Source: JALONH01 sp046329235
GTDB taxonomy: Bacteria > Bacteroidota > Bacteroidia > Cytophagales > Cytophagaceae
Reading direction: 5' to 3'
Length of the DNA: 64,000 nt
Assembly: GCA_046329235.1 (NCBI GenBank)
Contig: JAXLVA010000001.1
Span: 2,666,001 to 2,730,000 of the forward strand
Made by a program: the position numbers and the translations under genes. Of the stretch, positions 8,919 through 18,400 are shown in pieces (position 1 is the first letter of the stretch; every line of letters starts with the position of its first letter). A model generated the notes under the pieces. The model was not told where the DNA came from and did not search any database. It worked only from the letters and a program-made list of their open reading frames with translations.

Positions 8919-11900
8919 TTATTTTTCGATTTTCATTATGATTACCTGTTCATCCATCTCCACTTCTTTACCATCCACTAAAGTATCCACTAAATCTAAC
9001 GTTAACGCTTGTGTTTCAGTACAGATGTACTCTTTATTGGCCGATAAAGCAGAATTAATCAAATCATCTACCTTTTGTATCGTAATTTTAATTTTATCCT
9101 GCACTTCTAAGCCCATGTCTTTACGAAGGTTTTGAACCCGATTGACTACATCACGTGCAATACCTTCTTTCTTCAATTCATCTGTGATGGTAATATCTAG
9201 CGCTACCGTTACTCCTCCCTCAGAAGCTACTGCCCATCCCGGTATGTCTTGTGAACGAATTTCAACATCTTCTAAAGTCAAGGTAAGAGATGTGCCATCC
9301 GCTAAAGTAATTGGGAAAGCATTATTCTTTTCAATAAGAGCAATATCAGCAGCGGACATTATGGTCACCGCATTACCAATATCTTTCAGTTTAGCACCAT
9401 ATTCTTTACCTAATTTTTTGAAGTTCGGTTTGATAGTTTTCACCACCACACCTGACGTGTCTTCCATATATTCGATGGATTTAACGTTCACTTCCGTTTT
9501 GATTAAGTCTTCTACTGCTTGTATCTGTGTTTTCGTTTTTGCCTGAAGAATCGGAATTAAAATACGTGATAATGGTTGACGTACTTTAATCATTTGTCCT
9601 TTTCTAATGGAGTGAACTAAAGAAGAAATCAATTGTGCTAAATGCATACGTTCTTCTAAATCCGTATCACATAAACTTTCTTCTACTTGAGGGAAAGTAG
9701 TTAAGTGTATGGATATTTCATCATGCTTCTTACTTACCTTGTTTAAATCTTGGAATAATCGCTCCATGTAGAATGGCGCAATAGGTGCACCTAAACGTGC
9801 GATGGTTTCCAAACAAGTGTATAAAGTTTGATAAGCAGCTTTTTTATCTTCGTTGTATTCGCCTTTCCAGAAGCGTTTTCTATTTAGACGAACATACCAG
9901 TTACTTAAATCGTCTACCACAAAATCCTGAATCGCTCTGCCGGCTCTGGTAGGTTCGTATTCATCGAAGGCTACACTAACTTCTTTTACGATGGATTGTA
10001 AACGAGATAAAATCCAGCGATCACTTTCGGTGCGCTGGGCTAGCGGAACGCTGGGCTCACTGAATGAGAAGTTGTCCAGGTTAGCATATAATGCAAAGAA
10101 GTTATAAGTGTTATGTAATGTACCGAAAAAGCGGCGTTGAACTTCAGTAACACCGTCTAAGTTAAATTTCAAGTTATCCCACGGTGGTGCATTTACAATC
10201 ATGTACCAACGATTTGCATCGGGACCATAAGTGTCAATAGCGTCAAACGGGTTAATCACATTGCCTAAACGCTTAGACATTTTGTTACCGTTTTTATCTA
10301 GTACCAATCCGTTAGCGATAACGTTTTTGAAAGCTACTTTATCATATAACAATACAGAGATGGCATGCAGGGTAAAGAACCAACCTCTCGTTTGATCCAC
10401 TCCTTCTGCGATGAAATCTGCCGGATAGTTATTATCGAACACCTCTTTGTTTTCAAACGGCCAGTGCCATTGAGCGTAAGGCATAGCGCCCGAATCAAAC
10501 CATACGTCAATCAAATCCATTTCACGTTTCATCGGTTTGCCTGAGTCGCTTACTAATAGGATATTATCTACATATGGGCGGTGTAAGTCAGAAATATTAT
10601 CCGATGTAGCAATTCCTGCTTTTTTCGCTTTTTCAATTTCTTCTTTTAATTCTTCCACAGAACCAATACATTTTTCTTCCGTTCCGTCTTCTGTTCTCCA
10701 GATTGGAAGCGGAGTTCCCCAATAACGGGAACGAGAAAGATTCCAATCAACTAAGTTTTCTAACCAGTTACCAAAACGACCGGTACCTGTAGATTCAGGT
10801 TTCCAGTTAATAGTTTTATTTAATTCTACTAAACGTTCTTTCTTAGCTGTAGTACGGATAAACCAAGAATCTAATGGATAGTACAATACAGGTTTATCAG
10901 TTCTCCAGCAGTGCGGATAACTGTGCTCGTATTTCTCTACCTTAAATGCTTTGTTGGATTCTTTTAATTTAATCGCGATACGTTCATCCACGCTTAGATA
11001 TTTATCACGACCTTGTTTAGCACGTTCTACTTCTTTCTCCGCATCTGTTAAGTAGGCTTCTTTCACATACTCACGAGCAAAGTCAGTTACTTCTGCAACA
11101 AATTTACCTTGACGATCTACTAAAGGAAGTTCGTTCCCTCTTTCATCCGTGATAACTATAGCAGGTATCCCTGCTTGTTTAGCGACGCGCGCATCGTCCG
11201 CACCAAAGGTAGGTGCAATGTGAACGATACCTGTACCATCTTCTGTACTTACAAAATCACCCGGTATTACACGGAAAGCCAGAGCTGCCGGTGTTACGTA
11301 AGGCATTAATTGTTCGTAGGTGATACCTGTTAATTCTCTTCCTTTACATTCTTTAATAATGGAGAAAGGGATTAATTTATCTCCAGCTTTGAAATCACTT
11401 AAAGCAATCTCTTTCGCTTTATCGGAGAAGTATTTATCTAATAAATCTTTTGCTAGAATAACCGCTACCGGTAAGTGCGTATATGGATTGTACGTTTGAA
11501 CTAATACATAAGTAATGTTTTCACCTACCGCTAAAGCAGAGTTAGAAGGAAGTGTCCAAGGTGTAGTCGTCCAAGCTAAGAAGTAGGTTTGATCTGCTAA
11601 GGCAGCATCCACACCAAACAATTGTTGGATTTTAGATTGACCTTCTTTGCTTACTTTAAACTGTGCTACTGCGGATGTATCTTTTACATCTTTGTAGCAA
11701 CCCGGTTGGTTTAACTCGTGCGAGCTAAGACCTGTACCGGCAGCCGGTGAGTAAGGCTGGATGGTGTATCCTTTGTATAAATAATCTTTTTTGTAAAGTT
11801 CTTTTAACAAATACCAAATAGACTCGATGTAGTTGTTATCAAAGGTGATGTATGGGTTATTTAAATCTACCCAGTAACCCATCTTCTCTGTTACATCGTC

Positions 11901-12293
11901 CCACTGAGACTTGTATTTCATTACTGCTTCACGACACTTTTGATTGTATTCTTCCACAGTAATCTTCTTACCAATATCTTCTTTGGTAATACCTAATTCT
12001 TTTTCTACTTGTAACTCTACAGGTAATCCGTGTGTATCCCAACCACCTTTACGCTTTACTTGGAAACCTTGCATTGTTTTGTAACGGCAGAAAATATCTT
12101 TCACCGTACGTGCCATTACGTGGTGGATACCGGGAGTACCATTCGCTGAAGGCGGTCCTTCATAGAAAGTAAACGACGGTTGGCCATCGCGTGTGCTTAC
12201 CGATTTCTCAAATACGTTTTCCTTTTTCCAGAATTCTAATACGTCTTTCCCAACCTGTGCTAAATCCAGGTTCTTGTATTCACTATACTTCAC
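8919..12293 (-). CDS. ileS: Isoleucyl-tRNA synthetase
   Basis: Charges tRNA-Ile. At 1124 residues it is the long form. The class I signatures are GIHH at residues 55-58 (in place of HIGH) and KMSKR near residue 672, with the editing-domain sequences WTTTPWTLPSN and GTGIVHIAPTFG between them. The HIGH variant and the length fit the eukaryotic-like type 2 IleRS found in many Bacteroidota; type 2 enzymes are often less sensitive to mupirocin. Its start overlaps the end of the upstream transporter gene by 11 bp, and lspA follows after 3 bp. Confidence 0.97.
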   Translation of the reverse strand: MKYSEYKNLDLAQVGKDVLEFWKKENVFEKSVSTRDGQPSFTFYEGPPSANGTPGIHHVMARTVKDIFCRYKTMQGFQVKRKGGWDTHGLPVELQVEKELGITKEDIGKKITVEEYNQKCREAVMKYKSQWDDVTEKMGYWVDLNNPYITFDNNYIESIWYLLKELYKKDYLYKGYTIQPYSPAAGTGLSSHELNQPGCYKDVKDTSAVAQFKVSKEGQSKIQQLFGVDAALADQTYFLAWTTTPWTLPSNSALAVGENITYVLVQTYNPYTHLPVAVILAKDLLDKYFSDKAKEIALSDFKAGDKLIPFSIIKECKGRELTGITYEQLMPYVTPAALAFRVIPGDFVSTEDGTGIVHIAPTFGADDARVAKQAGIPAIVITDERGNELPLVDRQGKFVAEVTDFAREYVKEAYLTDAEKEVERAKQGRDKYLSVDERIAIKLKESNKAFKVEKYEHSYPHCWRTDKPVLYYPLDSWFIRTTAKKERLVELNKTINWKPESTGTGRFGNWLENLVDWNLSRSRYWGTPLPIWRTEDGTEEKCIGSVEELKEEIEKAKKAGIATSDNISDLHRPYVDNILLVSDSGKPMKREMDLIDVWFDSGAMPYAQWHWPFENKEVFDNNYPADFIAEGVDQTRGWFFTLHAISVLLYDKVAFKNVIANGLVLDKNGNKMSKRLGNVINPFDAIDTYGPDANRWYMIVNAPPWDNLKFNLDGVTEVQRRFFGTLHNTYNFFALYANLDNFSFSEPSVPLAQRTESDRWILSRLQSIVKEVSVAFDEYEPTRAGRAIQDFVVDDLSNWYVRLNRKRFWKGEYNEDKKAAYQTLYTCLETIARLGAPIAPFYMERLFQDLNKVSKKHDEISIHLTTFPQVEESLCDTDLEERMHLAQLISSLVHSIRKGQMIKVRQPLSRILIPILQAKTKTQIQAVEDLIKTEVNVKSIEYMEDTSGVVVKTIKPNFKKLGKEYGAKLKDIGNAVTIMSAADIALIEKNNAFPITLADGTSLTLTLEDVEIRSQDIPGWAVASEGGVTVALDITITDELKKEGIARDVVNRVQNLRKDMGLEVQDKIKITIQKVDDLINSALSANKEYICTETQALTLDLVDTLVDGKEVEMDEQVIIMKIEK

Positions 12294-14712
12294 GGTCGTC
12301 CTCTTTTGAGTAACTAGTTCTAATCTCTAACTTTTGTATGTCGATTTCCACATCTTCATCTTCTGTGTGGAACTTCTCATGTCTATCCTTTATGATAGGA
12401 TACAAATTCAATTTGTCTCCTTTGCTAAAGGTTAATAGCATCGAAGGCAGTAATACCAAGTTGGTAAAGATGGCGAAGAATAATGTTACGGAGGTTAACA
12501 CACCTAATGCTACGGTACCGCCAAAGTCGGAGAAAGCAAAGATGACAAAACCACAGAACAACACGATGGAAGTATAAATCATACTTACCCCTTCTTCTTC
12601 CAATGAACGAACCACGGAAATTAATACTTGATTGTGATTCAACTTAAGTTCTTGTTTGAACTTACTTAAATAGTGGATCGTGCTATCAATAGAAATACCA
12701 AAAGCAATACCGAAAATCAATGCTGTACTAGGTTTCAAAGGAATGTCAAACAATCCCATAATACCTGCGGTCATCAAAATTGGAATCACGTTAGGTATTA
12801 AAGAAAGGATGATCATTTTGAAATCAAAGAACACAAACATCATCATCAAGGAGATTAAGACTAAAGCCCAGAACAATGATTCGGACAAGTCGTCAATTAA
12901 GTATTGATTTCCTTTTAAGAATAATAATGTAGTTCCGGTGATGTGTACTTTCACATCTGTTCCTTCAAATATTTCTTGTGCACGCGGATAGATATTATTG
13001 TTAACTAATACCGCCATTTTTTCCGTTCCTATATCCGCCACTTTACAAGTGAAGCGAATAATTTGACCGGTAGAATCCATGAACGTGCGTAATAGTTTTT
13101 GTTCAGAATTTTCGCCGCCTTTCATGTATTCCTGCATTCGACGTAAGTCGTCTTGTGTAGGCACATCATAGAAATCTGAAAGTCCACCATAATAAGCTTG
13201 TCGAGCACCTTTCAATATGTTCATCACCGACAATGGAGGAGATACGTTATTCAATGAAGTCAGATATTCTTCTAACTCGTTTAACTTCTTACGATAATCC
13301 GGTCTGCGAATACCTTGTTTTTTACCTAAGTCAACTACAATCTCTAATGGCATAACACCTTTGAACTGTTGTTCGAAAAACGCTAAATCTTCTTTTACGT
13401 TAGAACTCTTCGGTAGGTCATCCACCATGTAAGACAAGACTTGAATCTGTGTCATTCCTATGATAGAAACTGCTAGTAATACTGCCGTAACAACATACAC
13501 TACTGAACGGTAGCGAAGTACAATGTACTGTATCATGTTGTTGACACGACGTAAGAAGCGTAAATCCAAGTGGCGTAATTGCTTGTCGCTTGGTGCAGGC
13601 AAGTAACACAACATGGTAGGAATTACGATAATACTAATGATAAATGTTGCGAAGGAGATTAAACCTGCTACCAACCCGAATTCTTTAATGATAATAATGT
13701 TGGTGAAGTACAACACGATAAAACCTACAGCAGTATTCGTATTGGTCATGAAGGTTAAGAACCCTATCTTCTGCACCATACGGCTGATGGCTTTCACTTT
13801 GTTACCATGTCTTCTGAATTCCTGGTGGTATTTATTGTACATATAAATACAGTTCGGAATACCAATAACAACAATCAGGGATGGAAGCATACCTGTTAAC
13901 AATGTGATTTTGTAACCAAGTAATACTACAGTTCCCATGGTCCAGATGACAGTAACCATAATCACCAAGAAGGTGAAGAATACCGCAAAGAAACTACGGA
14001 AGAAGAAGAAAATAATTACGGCAGTGATAAGACAAGATAGAATCAAGAATAATTTAAATTCTGATTGCACTTCTTTTACCATGATGGAACGAACATAAGG
14101 AAGACCGGCATAATGCATTTTAACATTGGTGGCCGACTCAAACCCTTTGCAATAATCTATTATATTTTTTACTACCTGTTGGCGATTGTTCGAGTTCAAT
14201 TTTTTGGCTTCAATAGAAACCGCTATTAGCGCTGCATTGGTGTTACGATTGACTAATAGACCTTCGTAGAATTTTTGATCAAACGCAATAGCCAACATCG
14301 AATCCAATTCTGCTTGAGTACTTGGGCGCTTGTTAAACACGGATTGAATTACTAATCTATTCTCAATCGTGTCTTTAGCGAGCATCTTCATTGTTGGCAA
14401 TGCAATCGCTTCATTTACGCCGTCTACCGATTGAATATTTTGAGCTAAATCATAAAACTTATTGAAGTGATCAAGTTTAAAAATGCTTTTATCTTGTACA
14501 CCAACGACCATGATATTTCCATCTTCTCCGAACATTTTATGGAATTCTTTGAAGTATACCATATCCGAATCATCTTCCGGAACAACCTTGGTGAAATCGT
14601 ACGTAATTTCAATACGAGTAGCATTATAAGCCATATACCCGGTTACTGCACCGGTAATGATTAATAAGGCTAATCGGAATTTAATAATAAAACTGGCAAG
14701 TTTAACCCACAT
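12283..14712 (-). CDS. MMPL/RND-family membrane transporter
   Basis: About 809 residues from the ATG at 14712; a TTG eight codons upstream is also in frame but the ATG sits right before the first hydrophobic helix. The protein has the RND layout: helix 1, a periplasmic loop (from ITYDFTKVVPEDD), a block of five helices, a second loop, and a second block (from FWALVLISLMMMFVFF). FGISIDSTIHYL is the conserved acidic helix motif of the family. Such proteins export lipids or small hydrophobic molecules by proton motive force; the substrate is unknown. It heads the ileS-lspA operon. Confidence 0.85.
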   Translation of the reverse strand: MWVKLASFIIKFRLALLIITGAVTGYMAYNATRIEITYDFTKVVPEDDSDMVYFKEFHKMFGEDGNIMVVGVQDKSIFKLDHFNKFYDLAQNIQSVDGVNEAIALPTMKMLAKDTIENRLVIQSVFNKRPSTQAELDSMLAIAFDQKFYEGLLVNRNTNAALIAVSIEAKKLNSNNRQQVVKNIIDYCKGFESATNVKMHYAGLPYVRSIMVKEVQSEFKLFLILSCLITAVIIFFFFRSFFAVFFTFLVIMVTVIWTMGTVVLLGYKITLLTGMLPSLIVVIGIPNCIYMYNKYHQEFRRHGNKVKAISRMVQKIGFLTFMTNTNTAVGFIVLYFTNIIIIKEFGLVAGLISFATFIISIIVIPTMLCYLPAPSDKQLRHLDLRFLRRVNNMIQYIVLRYRSVVYVVTAVLLAVSIIGMTQIQVLSYMVDDLPKSSNVKEDLAFFEQQFKGVMPLEIVVDLGKKQGIRRPDYRKKLNELEEYLTSLNNVSPPLSVMNILKGARQAYYGGLSDFYDVPTQDDLRRMQEYMKGGENSEQKLLRTFMDSTGQIIRFTCKVADIGTEKMAVLVNNNIYPRAQEIFEGTDVKVHITGTTLLFLKGNQYLIDDLSESLFWALVLISLMMMFVFFDFKMIILSLIPNVIPILMTAGIMGLFDIPLKPSTALIFGIAFGISIDSTIHYLSKFKQELKLNHNQVLISVVRSLEEEGVSMIYTSIVLFCGFVIFAFSDFGGTVALGVLTSVTLFFAIFTNLVLLPSMLLTFSKGDKLNLYPIIKDRHEKFHTEDEDVEIDIQKLEIRTSYSKEDDREV

Positions 14713-14834
14713 ATCAATTCTAATAAGAGGGTGCAAATTTACACAAAAATGTGGATATCCCTAAGTGTTTTACTCTTGGGCCTTGATATATAACCTTTTG
14801 TTAATCTGACATTTAATAAAATTAGTCATAAAAA

Positions 14835-14858
14835 AAGGCCTTTATTTGTAAAGGCCTT
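14835..14858 (-). terminator. Rho-independent terminator
   Basis: AAGGCCTTT, a six-base loop, AAAGGCCTT, followed by a run of T on the minus strand. It lies 22 bases after the stop of the secreted-protein gene at 14881. Confidence 0.9.
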
Positions 14859-14880
14859 AATAGTATTTTATCGGGACAGG

Positions 14881-15336
14881 TTATTTTGTAGCAATTACGA
14901 ATAAAGCTACATGTCCTATTTTAGTATCCTCATTCACATACTTATTTACATGTAGATCAACAGCATACTCACCTGAAGAAGTTGGAGTGTAAGAAATTAC
15001 GGCTGAATTTTTCAGTTCAGCATCTTCAGCCACTTTTACCCATTGGCCATTTTCTTTTTTGTAAATAATCATGGTAATATCAGCAATATTGTCATCGCCT
15101 AACCCCCCAAATACATAGGTTAATGTATTAGATAAATCCAAAATGGTATAGTTATCGTCAAATGCAAAGTCAAACTCGGACTTTACTACAATGGCTTTGT
15201 CGCCGTATTTTTTTTCAATTTCTTTAACAAACTCCAAGCCTTTTTTCATGATGGGTTCAATGGATGTTGAGTTCTGGGCTGAAGCGTAAAAGCCAAGGCC
15301 TAAGACAAATAGAAAGGATAAAATGACATTTTTCAT
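14881..15336 (-). CDS. Small exported protein of unknown function
   Basis: 151 residues from the ATG at 15336, chosen because it begins a clean signal peptide (MKNVILSFLFVLGLGFYASA); the longer frame to 15405 adds 23 residues that do not fit. The mature part reads as a beta-rich domain with acidic loops and a C-terminal segment (SGEYAVDLHVNKYVNED) like pre-peptidase C-terminal domains. No catalytic motif is visible. It has its own terminator and diverges from the giant surface-protein gene. Confidence 0.6.
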   Translation of the reverse strand: MKNVILSFLFVLGLGFYASAQNSTSIEPIMKKGLEFVKEIEKKYGDKAIVVKSEFDFAFDDNYTILDLSNTLTYVFGGLGDDNIADITMIIYKKENGQWVKVAEDAELKNSAVISYTPTSSGEYAVDLHVNKYVNEDTKIGHVALFVIATK

Positions 15337-15424
15337 GAGACTAAAATTAAACGTTATAAAATATACATCAATATATCGTAATCTTTGAACAATGTCCAGT
15401 CCCAAAAATAAATATTGTGAAAAT

Positions 15425-15432
15425 TATATTTG
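15425..15432 (+). promoter_or_regulatory. Candidate Bacteroidota -7 element
   Basis: TATATTTG fits TAnnTTTG and lies 46 bp before the ATG of the giant surface-protein gene. A clear TTTG -33 element is not visible, so the call is tentative. Confidence 0.35.
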
Positions 15433-15478
15433 TGAATAAGTATTTTTATAGATTTGCTTAGCTCTTTACAGTCTTTTT

Positions 15479-18400
15479 ATGCGTATCCAAAATTCTGTAT
15501 CGCTTTTTGATACAATTTTAGTTTTTGCTGTTTTCTTGTGTTTTTATCTGACTTTTCATGGGACCCCACTCATGGCATCGGATGATCTCCCCTTTCGTTT
15601 TAGAGAAAACAAAGGGCAATGGGATAGCACAACACGGTATAATGCTTGGTCAGGTTCTTCCAATGTCTATTTTATGGACAATGCTCTAAACATCATGCAC
15701 TGGCGTAGAGGTGAAAACCGTAATCATGAACAACTCAACTGGAAAATTGAGTTTAAAAATTGCCAAGCCACGATACCTCAAGCCTCTAATCCAAAGCCTT
15801 GCAACATACGCTATATAAAAAACTCTAGAAATTTTCATTTGACCCAAGATTATGGGGTCATATTATATCCCCAAATTTACTCAAATATTGATCTTCAATA
15901 TTACGGTGCAGACAAAAGATTAAAGTATGATTTTATTATTCATCCGGGAGGGAATATCAATGACATTCAACTTAAACTTCATAACACAAGCTCCATAGAA
16001 ATTAAAGATGACGAACTTCACATTAGTCATGCATGGGGTGTAGTAAAGGAACTAAAACCTTACTCTTATCAAATAATTGATGGGAAAGAAGTCGAAGTAA
16101 ATATCCAATACAAATTATACAACAATACCACATACGGTTTTGAAATTTTAGGACCCTATGATGTTTCAAAAAATATTATTGTAGATCCCGTTCAGTTAGT
16201 ATGGGGGACATATGTGGGTTCTAGTAATCCTCTGTCAAGCGGATACATGTATGATATAGCCACAGACAGTGATATGAATATCTACGGTACCGGTTATTAT
16301 CAAGAAGGTTTTCCTGTTACATCAGGAGCATTCGACACAAGCTTTAATGGTGGGGATATCAACGGTTCCAGAGGAGATGTTTTTGTTTTTAAATTATCAT
16401 CTGACGGAACTCAACTCAAATTTGCGACATACTTAGGTGGTGGCAGAGATGAAGAAGGTAAGGCCATACATGTAGTTTCACAAACTGGCAGAGTTTATGT
16501 GGCCGGACACACCAACTCTGCCGATTTCCCGGTCACCTCCAATGCTTTTCAAAAACTTAAAACCGGAAGTACGGTGGATGGTTTTGTATCATGTCTTGAT
16601 CTAGAGCAAGGGAATCTAATTTACTCTACCTTTATTGGAGGAGTTGGCAAAGATCAGATCAATGACTTAAAAGTGGACAATCGTAACAACGTATGGATAG
16701 GTGGTGAAACTCAATCCACAAACTATCCTACCACGTCTAATGCTTTACAATCAACTTACCAAGGTGGGCCATACGACGGATTTATTTCTGTATTTGACCC
16801 CAACTTAAGTGTCTTAAATTATTCCGGTTTTTTTGGTGGTAGCAATGATGATCGCATCTATGGTATAGCCACCTATAATGGGACTATGACTTTCACCGGA
16901 TATTCTTCTTCTATTAACTATCCTACTTTTAATGCTTATCAAAGTTCCAACAAAGGAGGATTAGATGTTATTCTTACTCGATTGGAAACAGTAAATTATT
17001 CTGTTCAATACTCAACTTATATCGGAGGTCGATTTGATGAGATCGGACAAGATGTAGATTGTAATCTATCCGGAGACGCTTTCTTTACAGGTTATACAAT
17101 GTCTAACGACTATCCCAATACAACCAATACTGTATTAAAAGGTTTACGTGACGTAATTGTATCAAGCATTAGTAATGATGGTCAATCATTGATCTATTCT
17201 CGTCTAGTAGGTGGTGCTAAAAATGATGAAGGGACTTCTATTTTAGTAAATGATTTAGATCAAACATTTGTTGCAGGAAATTCAAATTCAGCAGACTTCC
17301 CTTTAAACAAAACAAATACGGCAGATAAAGAACAACAAGTGTTTTTATTATCCGTTGACTACTCTGGGAATTTCCTAAACTATTCTCTTTTTCTTGGAGG
17401 CAGTAAAGATGATTATGAGACCCCACGTATCGCATTCTCAAGCAAAAAATTATTATGTGAAGTTGTAATTGGTTTCACTTCTCATTCTACAGATTTAAAC
17501 ACAACTGACGGGGCATTTCAAAAAACAAAATTAAATGGTGGTGATCAAAACGATCAACCAGCATTGTTTAAATATTATTTCGGACCTGCGCTGCCATTTT
17601 GTAATGATTTAGTTAACCCTGCCGATCCGGCAACATATAAACCTTATTTAAATTACAAATGCCAAGAATGTAGAAATGATTGCTTGGATGCTATACCTCA
17701 ATCCGCGTGTCCGGGTCCATTTGATTTAAAATTACCTTATAGACCAAATGATACATCCTATTTTCAACCATGGTTTTATCAATACAAAGGCACAAAGTTT
17801 AGTGATAGTATATTAACTGTTGATTTTAAAGGAGGAGAAGAAGAGTATACTATTACCATTGCAGACGGTTGTAATTCTTTAGATAAAAAATACAAGTTAA
17901 GCCAACCGCCTGTTTCTGTCTCTATTAGCCAAAGTCAACCCTACTTATGTAGCCCCGTTGATCAAATGGTACTAAGGGCCTCTGTTGTTGGTTATAAAAC
18001 ATTTAAATGGAGTAATGGGTCCACCAAAGACACCGCTGTTGTATCTCAATCAGGCGTCTATAAAGTCATTGTAAGCGACGGGCCATGTGGAGAGATTGAT
18101 TCTGCAGAAGTTACCATACAATTATCCGGACCACCTACTCTTCCAAATTTTGGAAGTGGAGTTTATACTTATTGTTTTCCCGGCACCTATGATATATCTG
18201 TACTAACACCCGGAGATACGGTAAACACAAATTATGTGTGGTCTCCTCAGATGCCTAATGCCGGTATTATCCAGGTTACTAAAGGCGGAAGTTATTGTGT
18301 TCAAAAAACTAATTCGTGTGGGACAATCAGTTCTTGTATTACTATCAATGAAATACGAGTGCCTGAAGTCTCATTAGGAAAAGATACGGTGTTATGTCAA